Assembly (NCBI RefSeq): GCF_004791695.1
Contig: NZ_SRSO01000027.1
Coordinates: 1-64,000, forward strand
Direction of reading: 5' to 3'
Source of the DNA: Flavivirga rizhaonensis
GTDB lineage: Bacteria; Bacteroidota; Bacteroidia; Flavobacteriales; Flavobacteriaceae
DNA: 64,000 bases
Positions 1 through 9,038 of the stretch are shown here, in pieces. A program made the position numbers and the translations under genes. The notes under the pieces were generated by a model. The model ran no database searches and was not told where the DNA came from. It saw nothing but the letters and a program-made list of their open reading frames with translations. Every line of letters starts with the position of its first letter. Positions within the stretch are counted from its first letter, which is position 1.

Positions 1-1
1 A

Positions 2-205
2 TTACAAGGAAAAAGTATTAAACTTCAAAACCACCATAAGCCCCAACGAACAAAGTGGGCAGCTTGGGTTGTTGGACGGATCGGTGGATGGAAAGGCTAT
101 GACTCACAAGGACCGCCTGGCGTGATTGCTTTAAAACGAGGTTTGGATAGATTATCATATATAATAGAAGGAACTAAACTCATAAAAGATGTGGGTACAC
201 CGTAG
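2..205 (+). CDS. IS4-type transposase, C-terminal fragment (cut by window edge)
   Basis: The reading frame is open from the first bases to a TAG stop at 203-205 and encodes the last 67 residues of a transposase. The visible motifs GGWKGYDSQGPPG and LKRGLDRL are typical of the C-terminal end of IS4-family DDE transposases. The catalytic residues would lie upstream and are outside the window, so it cannot be told whether the gene is intact. It would cut and paste an insertion sequence. No terminal inverted repeat was identified downstream, but a dispersed repeat follows directly. Confidence 0.75.
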   Translation, partial: LQGKSIKLQNHHKPQRTKWAAWVVGRIGGWKGYDSQGPPGVIALKRGLDRLSYIIEGTKLIKDVGTP

Positions 206-207
206 CT

Positions 208-326
208 GCCAGAAGGCAGGGAACCTCATCATGATGAGATGTCTCGAAAGTTTATCTTGAGTACTTCGACTACGCTCAGCATAAACTAAAGTCGAAAGGC
301 TCATGCTTCGCTCTGTCGACATGACA
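208..326 (-). repeat. dispersed intergenic repeat with TGACA end
   Basis: This stretch reads, on the minus strand, TGTCATGTCGACAGAGCGAA and later CGAGACATCTCA. It matches the elements at 17666-17790 and 28507-28585 in order and wording but lies in the opposite orientation. It fills part of the gap between the transposase end and the first lipoprotein gene; the rest of that gap (327-454) is plain AT-rich sequence in which no gene or site was recognised. Confidence 0.6.
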
Positions 327-454
327 AACACTTATATTTCAAATAATTAACTTGGTTCTTTAGAATATTATTTACTTAAGAAACTCACGTTAATTAGGAT
401 TTTAACTTAAAGAATTTTTAAGTTCTTTATTGAATTTGTTATAACCTTATTACT

Positions 455-1468
455 TTACCATTCATCATTCTTACAATAATCTGCTGAGTTAGTCAAAGTA
501 TCTTCAAGTTCTTTATTAGACGTTACTATAATTTCATCACCATTTAAGGTAATTAAAGTAAGCGGGTAGTCAATTGTTAAGTAATGATTATCTACAGGAT
601 TAAAGGTTTGAAATAATTCGCTATCACTAGTTACTGTAACAGGTATAATCTCTTCTGTTTGAATATTAACTTTATTAAAAACAAATGGATATTTAAAATT
701 GATACAATCATTAAGCTGCTCAGGCCTATCTAAAATACAGTCATCAAAATAATTAACCATTTGGTTTTTCCCAATTGCACGAGAACTTGTTCCTTGTGGT
801 GAAGTAAACGTAACATAGTTAGCTCTAAGGTTATCAAGGCTAAACTGAGAATTATTAACTTTATTATACAATAATAAGGCCTCTTCTACTGCGTTGATGC
901 CTTTATTAAGTGATATAATAAATGACGTGCTATTTATCAATCCATCAATATAATACTTTACAGTTCCTGAGCAATTGTAATTAATATCAGATACTTTTAC
1001 AGGTTCAATCTCTGGAGAGGCTTTTGTATCTCCTTCAAAACTACAATCTTTAAAATATTTAGTAATATCTTTTCTGTTTAAATATATGTCACCAAAAAAG
1101 GTAGAAGGTGCTATATATAATATAGAAAAGTCATCTTTTGTAAATCGTATTTCAGTGTCAATATAAGCTTGTTCAAGTACCTCCGACATTAATTCGTCGT
1201 TCCATGATAATGTATTAAAATTAACGTCTCCATAATAGTCTCCTTTGCTATTTAATAAACCTCCTGCGACTAAAACATTCTCACAATCAAAATTAATGAG
1301 ATTATAATCATTTTTATATAATGCATTTAAACTTATGTACGAAGCTAAATTTGGTGAAATTTTGACTTCATCTGATATGGTTTGAGTTGTCTCGTCATTA
1401 GACGAACAAGATTGTATAGTTCCTAAAAGAAATGTTACTATAAATAATGTTTTAAAAATGTGTTTCAT
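455..1468 (-). CDS. lipoprotein, paralogue of the next gene
   Basis: This 337-residue protein begins with a lipoprotein signal (MKHIFKTLFIVTFLLG, then a lipobox ending IQSC), so it should be lipid-anchored in the envelope. An ATG 12 bases further upstream is possible, but the chosen ATG is preceded by the same ATTAATAGT-like bases as the start of the paralogue at 2878. The two proteins match over their whole length, including paired segments containing NYNCSG, RFTKDDF, SRAIGK, CINFKYPF and a C-terminal NSADYC. Many Cys occur at conserved places (INFDCEN, DYFDDC). No known domain was recognised. It lies downstream of a FecI/FecR/TonB-receptor operon on the same strand, which suggests but does not prove a surface role connected to it. 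Confidence 0.8.
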   Translation of the reverse strand: MKHIFKTLFIVTFLLGTIQSCSSNDETTQTISDEVKISPNLASYISLNALYKNDYNLINFDCENVLVAGGLLNSKGDYYGDVNFNTLSWNDELMSEVLEQAYIDTEIRFTKDDFSILYIAPSTFFGDIYLNRKDITKYFKDCSFEGDTKASPEIEPVKVSDINYNCSGTVKYYIDGLINSTSFIISLNKGINAVEEALLLYNKVNNSQFSLDNLRANYVTFTSPQGTSSRAIGKNQMVNYFDDCILDRPEQLNDCINFKYPFVFNKVNIQTEEIIPVTVTSDSELFQTFNPVDNHYLTIDYPLTLITLNGDEIIVTSNKELEDTLTNSADYCKNDEW

Positions 1469-1625
1469 ACTATTAATCATATTTTTTGGGTTTTGTTATT
1501 ATGAAAACGATTGTAGATCATAAAACCCTCCTCTTTATTAAAATAATTCTGCGGATAGCCCAATAAATACAGGTTCTCCAAGACTTGCTGTGCCTAGGCT
1601 CATTGAATTATTTGTGTTAAAAAGC

Positions 1626-1764
1626 AAAAGAGGCTGTCTGAAAAGTGGTTAATCTTGTCATTCAGAGCAACGCGAAAAATCTTATTTCACTCATAATCAG
1701 AGCCATATATTTTAAAGAGATTCTTCATTCCATTCAGAATGACACTTTTTAGACAGCCTCTTTT
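1626..1764. mobile_element. MITE-like element with 22-bp terminal inverted repeats
   Basis: The ends AAAAGAGGCTGTCTGAAAAG (1626 onward, arm to 1647) and the reverse complement at 1743-1764 match at 21 of 22 positions. The 139-bp element has no coding capacity. Its inside carries a second imperfect inverted pair around CATTCAGA and ATTCAGAATGAC, so the RNA could fold into one long hairpin. It sits between the two paralogous lipoprotein genes. The rest of the 1469-1858 gap holds only leader bases shared with the paralogue. Confidence 0.7.
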
Positions 1765-1858
1765 AAATAAATAACAATAAGTAATCAAGGTAATATTTTT
1801 ACAATAATCGGGATTTTGATTTAAAGAATTTTTAGTTTTTTATTACAATTTTATTACC

Positions 1859-2878
1859 TTACCAGTCGTCATTAGTACAATAATCTGCTGAGTTAGTCAA
1901 AGCCTTTTCAAGATCTTTATTAGATGTTACTACAATCTCATCTCCATTTAAGGTAATTAAAGTAAGCGGGTAGTTAAACGTTACGTTTTCAAACTGACCA
2001 AAGAAATCCTGATTTAATTCACTGTCGTTATTTATAGTTATAGGAACAATTTCATCTGTTTGAAGGTTAATCTTATTCATTACGAATGGATATTTAAAAT
2101 TTATACAATCATTATCATTAATATCCCTGTCTAACATACAATCTTCAAAATAATTCATTATTTCTTCCTTTCCTATAGCACGAGAATCAGTACCTTCTGG
2201 CGATGTAAAATTAACCTGAGAAACTTTAAGTTCTTCTATACTATATGTTGAATTATTAGCTAAATTATATGCTGACAAAGCCTCTTGCACTGCATCAACA
2301 CCACCGTTAAGAGGTATAGCATCTTCAGTTATATAAACATCTGGGAAAAAATTTTGTCCTATAAAATACTTCGCATTTCCTGAACAATTATAGTTAATTT
2401 CAGATACTGTAACAGGCTCTGGATGGAAGAAAGTCGTATTCCCTTCAAAACTACAATCTTCAAAATAGTCAATTACATTATCTCTTGTATTTAAAATACC
2501 TGGTCCATTAGTTCCAAAATCAGCTATAATTTCGATATGAAAATCATCTTTAGTAAATCGTATTTGAGTTTCAGAGAAAATGCCTTTCAAAGCATCCAAC
2601 ATTAATTCATCGTTCCAGAAAGATGTATTAAAAGTATGCTCTGCTGCATCTCCCTGACTATTTATAAAATCACCAGCAATAAGTACATTTTCACAATCAA
2701 AATTAATGAGACTATAATCATTCCTTGAAGTTGTAGTTTTAATTATTTTAGTTACTAAATCCGATGAAATTCTATCTTCTCGCGATATTGTTTCGATAGT
2801 TGTTTCTTCTGACGAACAAGATTGTAAAACCCCTAAAAGGCATACTACAATAAATAATATTTTAAAAAAATGGCTCAT
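1859..2878 (-). CDS. lipoprotein, tandem paralogue
   Basis: This 339-residue lipoprotein has the signal MSHFFKILFIVVCLLGVLQS followed by the lipobox Cys. It aligns along its full length with the gene at 455-1468, and the similarity runs on into the bases before the start and after the stop, so the pair arose by a tandem duplication. Shared features are the FDCENV, RFTKDDF, NYNCSG and FTSP.GT motifs and a C-terminal YPLTLITLNGDEI segment. No family was recognised. It starts 88 bases after the TonB receptor gene ends, in the same direction, so it may be transcribed with the receptor and be a surface partner. This is inference from position. Confidence 0.8.
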   Translation of the reverse strand: MSHFFKILFIVVCLLGVLQSCSSEETTIETISREDRISSDLVTKIIKTTTSRNDYSLINFDCENVLIAGDFINSQGDAAEHTFNTSFWNDELMLDALKGIFSETQIRFTKDDFHIEIIADFGTNGPGILNTRDNVIDYFEDCSFEGNTTFFHPEPVTVSEINYNCSGNAKYFIGQNFFPDVYITEDAIPLNGGVDAVQEALSAYNLANNSTYSIEELKVSQVNFTSPEGTDSRAIGKEEIMNYFEDCMLDRDINDNDCINFKYPFVMNKINLQTDEIVPITINNDSELNQDFFGQFENVTFNYPLTLITLNGDEIVVTSNKDLEKALTNSADYCTNDDW

Positions 2879-2966
2879 ACTATTAACTATATTTTAAGGG
2901 TCTATTACTACGAAAATGATTGTAAATAATAAAAACCTATATATTATTTTAAATTACCATACTCCC

Positions 2967-5492
2967 TTAAAAATCAATATTTAATGATACATTAGGAGTA
3001 AATTCTAATCCGTATTTATTTAAAACCTCTATGTTTTCTCTGTCTTCAGTTAAGGTATAATAGCGGTTTAGAATATTTTTCCTGTTTGCTATATTAATTA
3101 AACCTATTGTTAATTTATAATCTATCTTTTTTGAAATATCAAAATGATAACTTAAAGAAGTATCAAACCTTAAATAATCTTCTAACCGTTCTGTATTTGG
3201 CTCATTATAATTAATGGCATTAAACTCACCCTCTATAATTGGTAAGTCTTTGTTTATCGAAGTATAAGGCTTCCCAGAGCTATACTCCATACCAAAAGAC
3301 AAATTAAATGATTTATGCTTAATATTTACTCCAGAAATGAGACTATGCCTAATATCATTATTATTATAAAAACGAGATGGATTAAGATCTTTAAACTTAT
3401 ATTTATTTGTACTATAATTATAACTTACCCAAGTATTAAAAAAATGGTTTTTATAATTATAATGAAACATATAGCCTTTAACGTCATACGATCCAAAAAG
3501 GTTATCAAACTGATTAAGGTTTTGAAAACCCTGATTATTAGTAGTAATGCCTTCTACAATTTTAGAATAAATACTAGCATTTAGCATATGTTTTCGTTTC
3601 TTAAAACCAAAAGACAATTCTAATTGCTTACTTTTTTGTAAAGGGGCAATAGTATTATTTGCAAGAAACCATCGTCGTTTTTCGATTCCTAGAAAATTAT
3701 TTTCCAGATTAATAACCTGAGAAATATTTTGTGTTTTTCTCTCTCCTCTAACCTGAATATCTACCTCTGGTATTGGCATATAAGTTATATGAAACCGAGG
3801 TTCAAACTGAAATGATTTTAAAAATTCATAATAGACATTTCTTAAATTCCATCCTGTTTTTATTTTTTTCTTAGTGTAATTTAGCGTTCCAAACACGCCA
3901 TAAATATTACTTTGTTGATTTTTATAGCTTTTAAAAAACTCATTAAAATTATTAATTCTATTCGTTACAGTTAAATGCTCCTGACAAATTCCAGCTTCAT
4001 ATATAAATCCTTTATTTTTTGGCGTTGAACTGTATTTTAAAGTCGTTTCATAATTTCTAACTCTATTACTTTGAAAACTTGAAATATCTCTAGACAACAA
4101 AAAATTGCCACCTTGCAGACTGTAGTTAGAATAATTAATAATAGTTTCTAGTTGAGATTTATTAGAAAAAATATGTCGCCAATTAAATCCTAAAGCGGCA
4201 TTTTCCTGTTTCAACTTACTCTCTTTTCTGGTATTGTTTAACGCAATAGTTTCTTCATAAGATAAATTATTTGCTAAAAGCAATACGTTTAGCCCGATAG
4301 AGTTAGATTTATTTACTGCTAACTTATATTGCAATTGTGAATCATGAAAGTCGAAGGTGTTTTTAGTTTCTATAACATTATTATTTGAAACATTAAGCGA
4401 TGATTCAGAAATGTTTGAAGATTGAAAAGCCTTTTTGGCATAATTCAAATACGTTGGTGAATCCCAAACGTCTGTCAACGATTTTCTTGTTGAGAGCAAT
4501 AATTCTGATTTTTCATTGATAGGTATCTTAACATAACCATCTGCACTTAAAAAATTAACCCCTATCCCACCTGTTATTTTTTTTGAAAACTTTTTTTCAT
4601 GCTCCAAACTAATAACACTGCTTGTGCTATTTCCATATTCTGCAGGCGTTGCATTATCATATAAGGTAATTGTAGAAAGCAAATTTTCATTAAATGCAGA
4701 AATTAACCCAAAAAAATGACTGTTTTGGTAGATTTTAATATCGTTCCACACAAATAAATTCTGGTCTTGAGTACTTCCTTTAACAATTAAATCTGAAATT
4801 GACTCACTATTACTGCTAACTTGAGGTAGGTTTTCCAAATTTTTAATAACATCATGTGATGTTAATCCAGCCAATGTTCCAACTTCTTTAGTTTTAATGA
4901 AAAAAGTGCCGTCTGTATGCTTGTAGGTTCCTGTAGAAAAGAAAGGGTAAATAAAAAATGCTTCTAAGCCCTGAATTTGCTTAGTCATATATATTTTATT
5001 AGTTTTTAATTTGCTAATATCTATATTTTTTTTACCATAAATAAGATGTGAGATTTGCATTGTTTTAGGGATAGCATCATTAAAAAATACTTGCCCTTCT
5101 TTACTAGTAACCCAAGTTTTATTATTATTTACATCTGTTATTAGCACATGTTCTAAAGGAGTCTTATCTTCACTGTCATAAAAATACAGCACATCTTTTT
5201 TTATTGGTTTAACTACTATTTTATTTTGTGTAGCAATGGTAAAAGAAAGCATAAAATTTCTTTCTAAATACCTTAAATGTGCCTTTAAAGATGTGTTTTC
5301 ATTATAAAAACAATTGGTACATATCTTGTTTTTAAGTAATGAAGATTCATAGTTAAAAGACACTTTAAAAAATACTTCAATTTTTTTTAGATGCGTTTCA
5401 AGTAAAATAGTGTTTTTTTGAGCAAAACAGAATGTTGAAAAAAACAAGCATATCATGAATACACTTATTCGAGGCATTTTTTTTGGGGTCAT
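2967..5492 (-). CDS. TonB-dependent outer-membrane receptor, FecA-like
   Basis: This 841-residue protein imports a ligand across the outer membrane using TonB energy. Order of parts: signal peptide ending CFAQ at about residue 25; a short N-terminal secretin/TonB (STN-like) region at about 30-90, used in FecA-type receptors for signalling; a small beta-sandwich region at about 95-170 (YFYDSEDKTPLEHVLI); a plug at about 195-300 (DLIVKGSTQDQNLFVWNDI, then PAEYGNSTSSVISL); then a long beta-barrel rich in aromatic residues ending in LNIDF. The start codon directly abuts the TAG stop of the anti-sigma gene. No SusD partner follows. The substrate cannot be told from sequence; iron chelates are usual for FecIRA systems. 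Confidence 0.85.
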   Translation of the reverse strand: MTPKKMPRISVFMICLFFSTFCFAQKNTILLETHLKKIEVFFKVSFNYESSLLKNKICTNCFYNENTSLKAHLRYLERNFMLSFTIATQNKIVVKPIKKDVLYFYDSEDKTPLEHVLITDVNNNKTWVTSKEGQVFFNDAIPKTMQISHLIYGKKNIDISKLKTNKIYMTKQIQGLEAFFIYPFFSTGTYKHTDGTFFIKTKEVGTLAGLTSHDVIKNLENLPQVSSNSESISDLIVKGSTQDQNLFVWNDIKIYQNSHFFGLISAFNENLLSTITLYDNATPAEYGNSTSSVISLEHEKKFSKKITGGIGVNFLSADGYVKIPINEKSELLLSTRKSLTDVWDSPTYLNYAKKAFQSSNISESSLNVSNNNVIETKNTFDFHDSQLQYKLAVNKSNSIGLNVLLLANNLSYEETIALNNTRKESKLKQENAALGFNWRHIFSNKSQLETIINYSNYSLQGGNFLLSRDISSFQSNRVRNYETTLKYSSTPKNKGFIYEAGICQEHLTVTNRINNFNEFFKSYKNQQSNIYGVFGTLNYTKKKIKTGWNLRNVYYEFLKSFQFEPRFHITYMPIPEVDIQVRGERKTQNISQVINLENNFLGIEKRRWFLANNTIAPLQKSKQLELSFGFKKRKHMLNASIYSKIVEGITTNNQGFQNLNQFDNLFGSYDVKGYMFHYNYKNHFFNTWVSYNYSTNKYKFKDLNPSRFYNNNDIRHSLISGVNIKHKSFNLSFGMEYSSGKPYTSINKDLPIIEGEFNAINYNEPNTERLEDYLRFDTSLSYHFDISKKIDYKLTIGLINIANRKNILNRYYTLTEDRENIEVLNKYGLEFTPNVSLNIDF

Positions 5493-6434
5493 CTACTTTT
5501 TATTCAAATAAATACTTTTTCCTTTTTTAACATACTTTAAATCCAATGATTCACATAAAATGTTTAAAACAGTTTCCAGCGCATCATCATAATGATAACT
5601 TCCAGTATATTTTAAGTCTTTATTTAAATTATTATTCATATTAAATTCTACATCGTATTGAATACTTATATCTGAAACGACATCATTTATTGATGTGTTT
5701 TCGAAAACTGACATCTTTTCTATCCAATGAGGTTTTGCAGCAACACTAGTAGTTGTCTGTATATGTTTATCTAGCGCTTTCGAATTAAAAAAATTATTTG
5801 CTGATAAGATAGTCTCTTTTCCATTATACATAACAGATACTCTACCTTCATAACAATAAACTTCAAAAGAGGTATGACGTTGTTTTACATTAAACTTAGT
5901 TCCTAAAACCGTCACAGTTCCTTGTGGTGTTTTAACTGTAAATGTTTCTCCTTTAGCAACTTCAAAATAGGCTTCTCCTTTTAAATCTATTGCTCTTGAT
6001 TTTTCCCACTTCTTATTATAGGCTATGTCTGATTTTGCATTTAACCAAACTTTAGAAGCATCGGGAAGTGAAATTTGCGTAAATTCTCCAGCAAGTGTAT
6101 GATGTTCGAGATTGTTTTTAATATTAAACAAAACCACTGAAACAAATAGCACTACTGTCGCTGCTACATACATAGGCAACCATTTTTTCTGCCATGGTAT
6201 AACACGCTTTTTATTAACTGAAGGTTTCAAACGAGCATGATCTAGTTTTTCTAAAGCACCATCCTTATCATAATCTACAGACTTAACATTTTCAAAAAGC
6301 TCTATAATGTCTTTGTATTCTGAATAGGTTTCAGATGACTCTATAAAAGCTTCTTTTTCTTCTTCTGAAGAAAACTCAAAATTTAAAAACTTCTTTATAT
6401 TATTAGGTTTATTTTCTTCCATAACAATGGTCAT
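5493..6434 (-). CDS. FecR-family anti-sigma factor
   Basis: This 313-residue inner-membrane protein should hold the partner ECF sigma factor and pass the signal from the receptor. It has an N-terminal cytoplasmic part of about 85 residues, one membrane segment at about 86-105 (WLPMYVAATVVLFVSVVLF), a FecR domain at about 115-215 (EFTQISLPDASKVWLNAKSD, GEAYFEVAKG, TPQGTVTVLGTKFNV) and a C-terminal STN-like domain typical of Bacteroidota FecR (DVVSDISIQYDVEF). The start at 6434 may be too early: an in-frame ATG 12 bases later gives MEENKPNN. It lies 36 bases after the sigma gene and touches the receptor gene. Confidence 0.88.
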   Translation of the reverse strand: MTIVMEENKPNNIKKFLNFEFSSEEEKEAFIESSETYSEYKDIIELFENVKSVDYDKDGALEKLDHARLKPSVNKKRVIPWQKKWLPMYVAATVVLFVSVVLFNIKNNLEHHTLAGEFTQISLPDASKVWLNAKSDIAYNKKWEKSRAIDLKGEAYFEVAKGETFTVKTPQGTVTVLGTKFNVKQRHTSFEVYCYEGRVSVMYNGKETILSANNFFNSKALDKHIQTTTSVAAKPHWIEKMSVFENTSINDVVSDISIQYDVEFNMNNNLNKDLKYTGSYHYDDALETVLNILCESLDLKYVKKGKSIYLNKK

Positions 6435-6470
6435 TAAATATGTAACGTTTCAAATTAAAAAAAACCTCTT

Positions 6471-7007
6471 TTAAAAACGTTTTTTATTAATTTGCAACTC
6501 GTTTTGTAGAAACTCTAAAGCATTAAAAATTCTTTTTTCTACAGATTTTACAGAAACATCCATTATTTCTGCAATCTCTTTATATTTCTTTTTATCTATT
6601 CTATTTAGCAAAAAAGGAACCCTATACTTTTCTGGCATAGAATCAAGAACTCCATTTAGTTTTTGATGAAACTCTTTTTCCTCAAAAATATATTCTGGTG
6701 TTTGCTTTTCAGTAGTGTTAATAATATTTTTTTTATAGTTCTGTGCATGACCAATACTTCTAAAACTATCGATTATTTTATTTCTAGAAATTGTATATAA
6801 ATAGGCTCTTACATTTTTTAAAGGCACATTTTTACAATTTTGCCATAATGTTAAAAAGGCTTCCTGTATGATATCTTCTGCTAATTGCTTATCTCCGTAA
6901 TGATACACTAAGTAGTTAAAAACTTCTTTGGAATGCTTCCTAAAAGCGATATTATAATTACGTTCTTCACAAATAGAATCTTTAGATGAGTAATCATCAC
7001 AATTCAT
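6471..7007 (-). CDS. ECF RNA polymerase sigma factor, FecI-like
   Basis: This 178-residue sigma-70-family factor carries region 2 (LVYHYGDKQLAEDIIQEAF, about residues 33-51, and AYLYTISRNKIIDSFRS) and region 4 (MPEKYRVPFLLNRIDKKKY then an HTH with VSVKSVEKRI, about 119-165). It would direct polymerase to the downstream receptor operon when released by the FecR protein. The order sigma, anti-sigma, receptor is the usual arrangement for such systems. A 23-base palindrome lies 29 bases upstream of its start. Confidence 0.88.
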   Translation of the reverse strand: MNCDDYSSKDSICEERNYNIAFRKHSKEVFNYLVYHYGDKQLAEDIIQEAFLTLWQNCKNVPLKNVRAYLYTISRNKIIDSFRSIGHAQNYKKNIINTTEKQTPEYIFEEKEFHQKLNGVLDSMPEKYRVPFLLNRIDKKKYKEIAEIMDVSVKSVEKRIFNALEFLQNELQINKKRF

Positions 7008-7035
7008 TAATCTTAAATATTTTCAGGGTTCAAAA

Positions 7036-7058
7036 TTTAATAGTAATTTACTATTAAA
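7036..7058. promoter_or_regulatory. palindromic operator candidate upstream of the sigma gene
   Basis: TTTAATAGTAA and TTACTATTAAA form perfect 11-base arms around a single T. The site lies 29 bases upstream of the FecI-type start, where a promoter is expected, and is the right size for a dimeric regulator. No regulator gene for it is evident nearby. Confidence 0.5.
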
Positions 7059-7118
7059 CGTTTTAAATTAGAAAAACCCTCAATTTTTATACGTTTTTTT
7101 ATTTGTGAAGTACAGTTT

Positions 7119-7166
7119 AAAAAAAGAACAGCTTAAACCCCTTAAGAATAGGGACACTAAGCTGTT
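7119..7166 (-). terminator. terminator after nnr
   Basis: Arms AACAGCTTA (7127-7135) and TAAGCTGTT (7158-7166) form a 9-bp stem. On the minus strand it is followed by C and a run of seven T, which fits a Rho-independent stop just after nnr. On the plus strand the run is short. Confidence 0.7.
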
Positions 7167-7172
7167 TTTAAA

Positions 7173-8723
7173 TTACTCTTGTTTTTGTTCTTCTGCTTCT
7201 GCTGGTTGCTCAGGCTGCTTAAACAAATCAATAAAAGCCTCGCCTAGATAGTCAATAACATGGCTAGCAATTAAACTTTGATAACCAAAGTTTTCAACGG
7301 CAATATCTGCTGATCTTCCATGTAAATACGTTCCAAATATTGTAGCTTCTAACGGGGTGTAACCTTGCGAAATCAATCCAGTAATAATTCCAGTTAATAC
7401 ATCACCGCTTCCTGCTGTAGATAATCCGGGATTTCCTGTCGTGTTTACATAAAGCTTATTATCAAACACGGTAATGGTATTGGCTCCTTTTATAATAACT
7501 ATGCATGTATGTTTTTTCGAAAATGCTTTTACTTTTTTTAATTTATCAAAATCATCTTTCCAGGTTCCAATTAAACGCTCCAATTCTTTTGGGTGAGGTG
7601 TTAAAATGGTTTGTTCTGGCAGTAATTTTAATAAAGCCTTCTTTTTTGATAACATATTGATTCCATCTGCATCAATAACCAAAGGCGCCTTGTTTTTCTT
7701 CAAAAAAGCTTCAAAAGCATTTATAGTTTTTGGGTTAGTTCCTACTCCTATTCCAAAACCTACAACTGTAGGTTCTATATCAAATTTAATGTCTGTGATT
7801 ATTTCTTCATCAGTATCTGTTATAACCATGGCTTCTGAGAAAGATGCCTGCAAAGGTATATATCCACATTTTGGAGTATATGTAGTAATTAAACCAGCCC
7901 CAGCAGATAAAGCAGCTTTACTAGCTAATGCCACAGCTCCTATTTTACCATAACTTCCTCCAATTATAAGACTATGACCAAATTGCCCTTTATGTGAAAA
8001 TTTTTCTCTTGGTTTATAAAGAGGTAGTACTTCATGTTTTCCTATTAATTCTGCCTCTGTATTTGTAGTTAATAAAAACTCTTGATCAAGACCAATATCT
8101 AAGACTTCCCATTGTACAGTATGTTTGGCAGTTTCTGGTAAAAAGAAAACCAATTTAGGCGAAGCGAAACTTAGCGTATAACCAGCCCAAACGGCACGAT
8201 CCTCGTCCTCTAAAACCTTATCTGTACTTAATCCTGAAGGAATATCAATAGATAAAGTAAATGCTTTTGTACTTCTAAAATGCATAAACAATGCCTTAAC
8301 CCAATCGTCTACAGGTCTGTTTAATCCAATACCAAAAACAGCATCAACAATAATATCATCTGGATTAATTTCAGGAAAATCCTCAGTACAGCTTAAAAGT
8401 GTAGGCCAATCTTTAGTAACATTTTTAATTCTGTCATAATTAATTAAAAAATCCTTTGATCGTTTATCACTACAATTAATAATATAGGTTTTAACATTAT
8501 AACCATCTAGAATTAGATGTCTGGCAAGCACCAATCCATCACCTCCATTATTTCCAATACCACAAAATATATGAATAGGCACTTGTGCCCCCTGCATACG
8601 CATATGTATCCAGTTAAATATTTGCATCCCTGCACGCTCCATCAAATCTGTTGATGATATTTTTTGACGTTCTGAAGTTAGCTTATCTCCTTCGTAAATC
8701 TGTTCTTTAGAAAATAGTTTCAT
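7173..8723 (-). CDS. nnr: bifunctional NAD(P)H-hydrate repair enzyme (epimerase and dehydratase)
   Basis: This 516-residue cytoplasmic enzyme repairs damaged NADHX/NADPHX. The N-terminal half is a YjeF_N epimerase (GIGNNGGDGLVLARHL near residue 55, and IPSGLSTD). The C-terminal half is the ribokinase-like, ADP/ATP-dependent dehydratase (GHSLIIGGSYGKIGA, VIDADGIN, LTPHPKELERL, and GSGDVLTGII near residue 440 with the catalytic Asp). The length fits the fused form. The last 16 residues are a charged Pro/Glu/Gln tail (PEQPAEAEEQKQE) beyond the domain. It stands alone, divergent from the threonine operon. Confidence 0.93.
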   Translation of the reverse strand: MKLFSKEQIYEGDKLTSERQKISSTDLMERAGMQIFNWIHMRMQGAQVPIHIFCGIGNNGGDGLVLARHLILDGYNVKTYIINCSDKRSKDFLINYDRIKNVTKDWPTLLSCTEDFPEINPDDIIVDAVFGIGLNRPVDDWVKALFMHFRSTKAFTLSIDIPSGLSTDKVLEDEDRAVWAGYTLSFASPKLVFFLPETAKHTVQWEVLDIGLDQEFLLTTNTEAELIGKHEVLPLYKPREKFSHKGQFGHSLIIGGSYGKIGAVALASKAALSAGAGLITTYTPKCGYIPLQASFSEAMVITDTDEEIITDIKFDIEPTVVGFGIGVGTNPKTINAFEAFLKKNKAPLVIDADGINMLSKKKALLKLLPEQTILTPHPKELERLIGTWKDDFDKLKKVKAFSKKHTCIVIIKGANTITVFDNKLYVNTTGNPGLSTAGSGDVLTGIITGLISQGYTPLEATIFGTYLHGRSADIAVENFGYQSLIASHVIDYLGEAFIDLFKQPEQPAEAEEQKQE

Positions 8724-8905
8724 TTACTCTTTTTTATTAATGATCTCTTGATTACTTTTTATATTTAAGTAAAAAGCCCAGATGAGTTCAATTATTAATT
8801 TTTCAACTCTCTATTACTTTCGTCGTTTTTATTTTAAGAAAATAGCTTCTATATAAGAATACTACAAATAAAGCAACTTTTGTTTTTTTATTAGGCTAAA
8901 AGTAA

Positions 8906-8913
8906 TACTTTTG
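8906..8913 (+). promoter_or_regulatory. -7 promoter element before the thr leader
   Basis: TACTTTTG fits the Bacteroidota -7 consensus TAnnTTTG. A TTTG lies at 8879-8882, but the 23-base spacing is longer than usual. A transcript would start near 8919, only a few bases before the leader ATG at 8925, or some 15 before the second ATG at 8934. Confidence 0.5.
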
Positions 8914-8924
8914 AGCAGTATTAT

Positions 8925-9038
8925 ATGAATATAATGAATCATTTAAACCAAAATATAGATATATATTTCTCTTCTCTAATAGAAGAGACTACTATTTTTG
9001 GTACAACTACAATTATTACAACCCTTTGGGGTTGCTAA
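8925..9038 (+). CDS. threonine operon leader peptide
   Basis: A 37-codon reading frame lies 82 bases before thrA. Residues 22-33 read TTIFGTTTIITT: seven Thr and three Ile in twelve residues, followed by LWGC and a stop. Dense codons for the end product, and for isoleucine which is made from threonine, are the hallmark of attenuation leaders such as ThrL of enterobacteria. Translation could begin at 8925 or at the in-frame ATG at 8934 (MNHLNQN). Nothing else in the 8724-9120 gap is coding; the part before 8900 is AT-rich with no recognised site. Confidence 0.75.
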   Translation: MNIMNHLNQNIDIYFSSLIEETTIFGTTTIITTLWGC

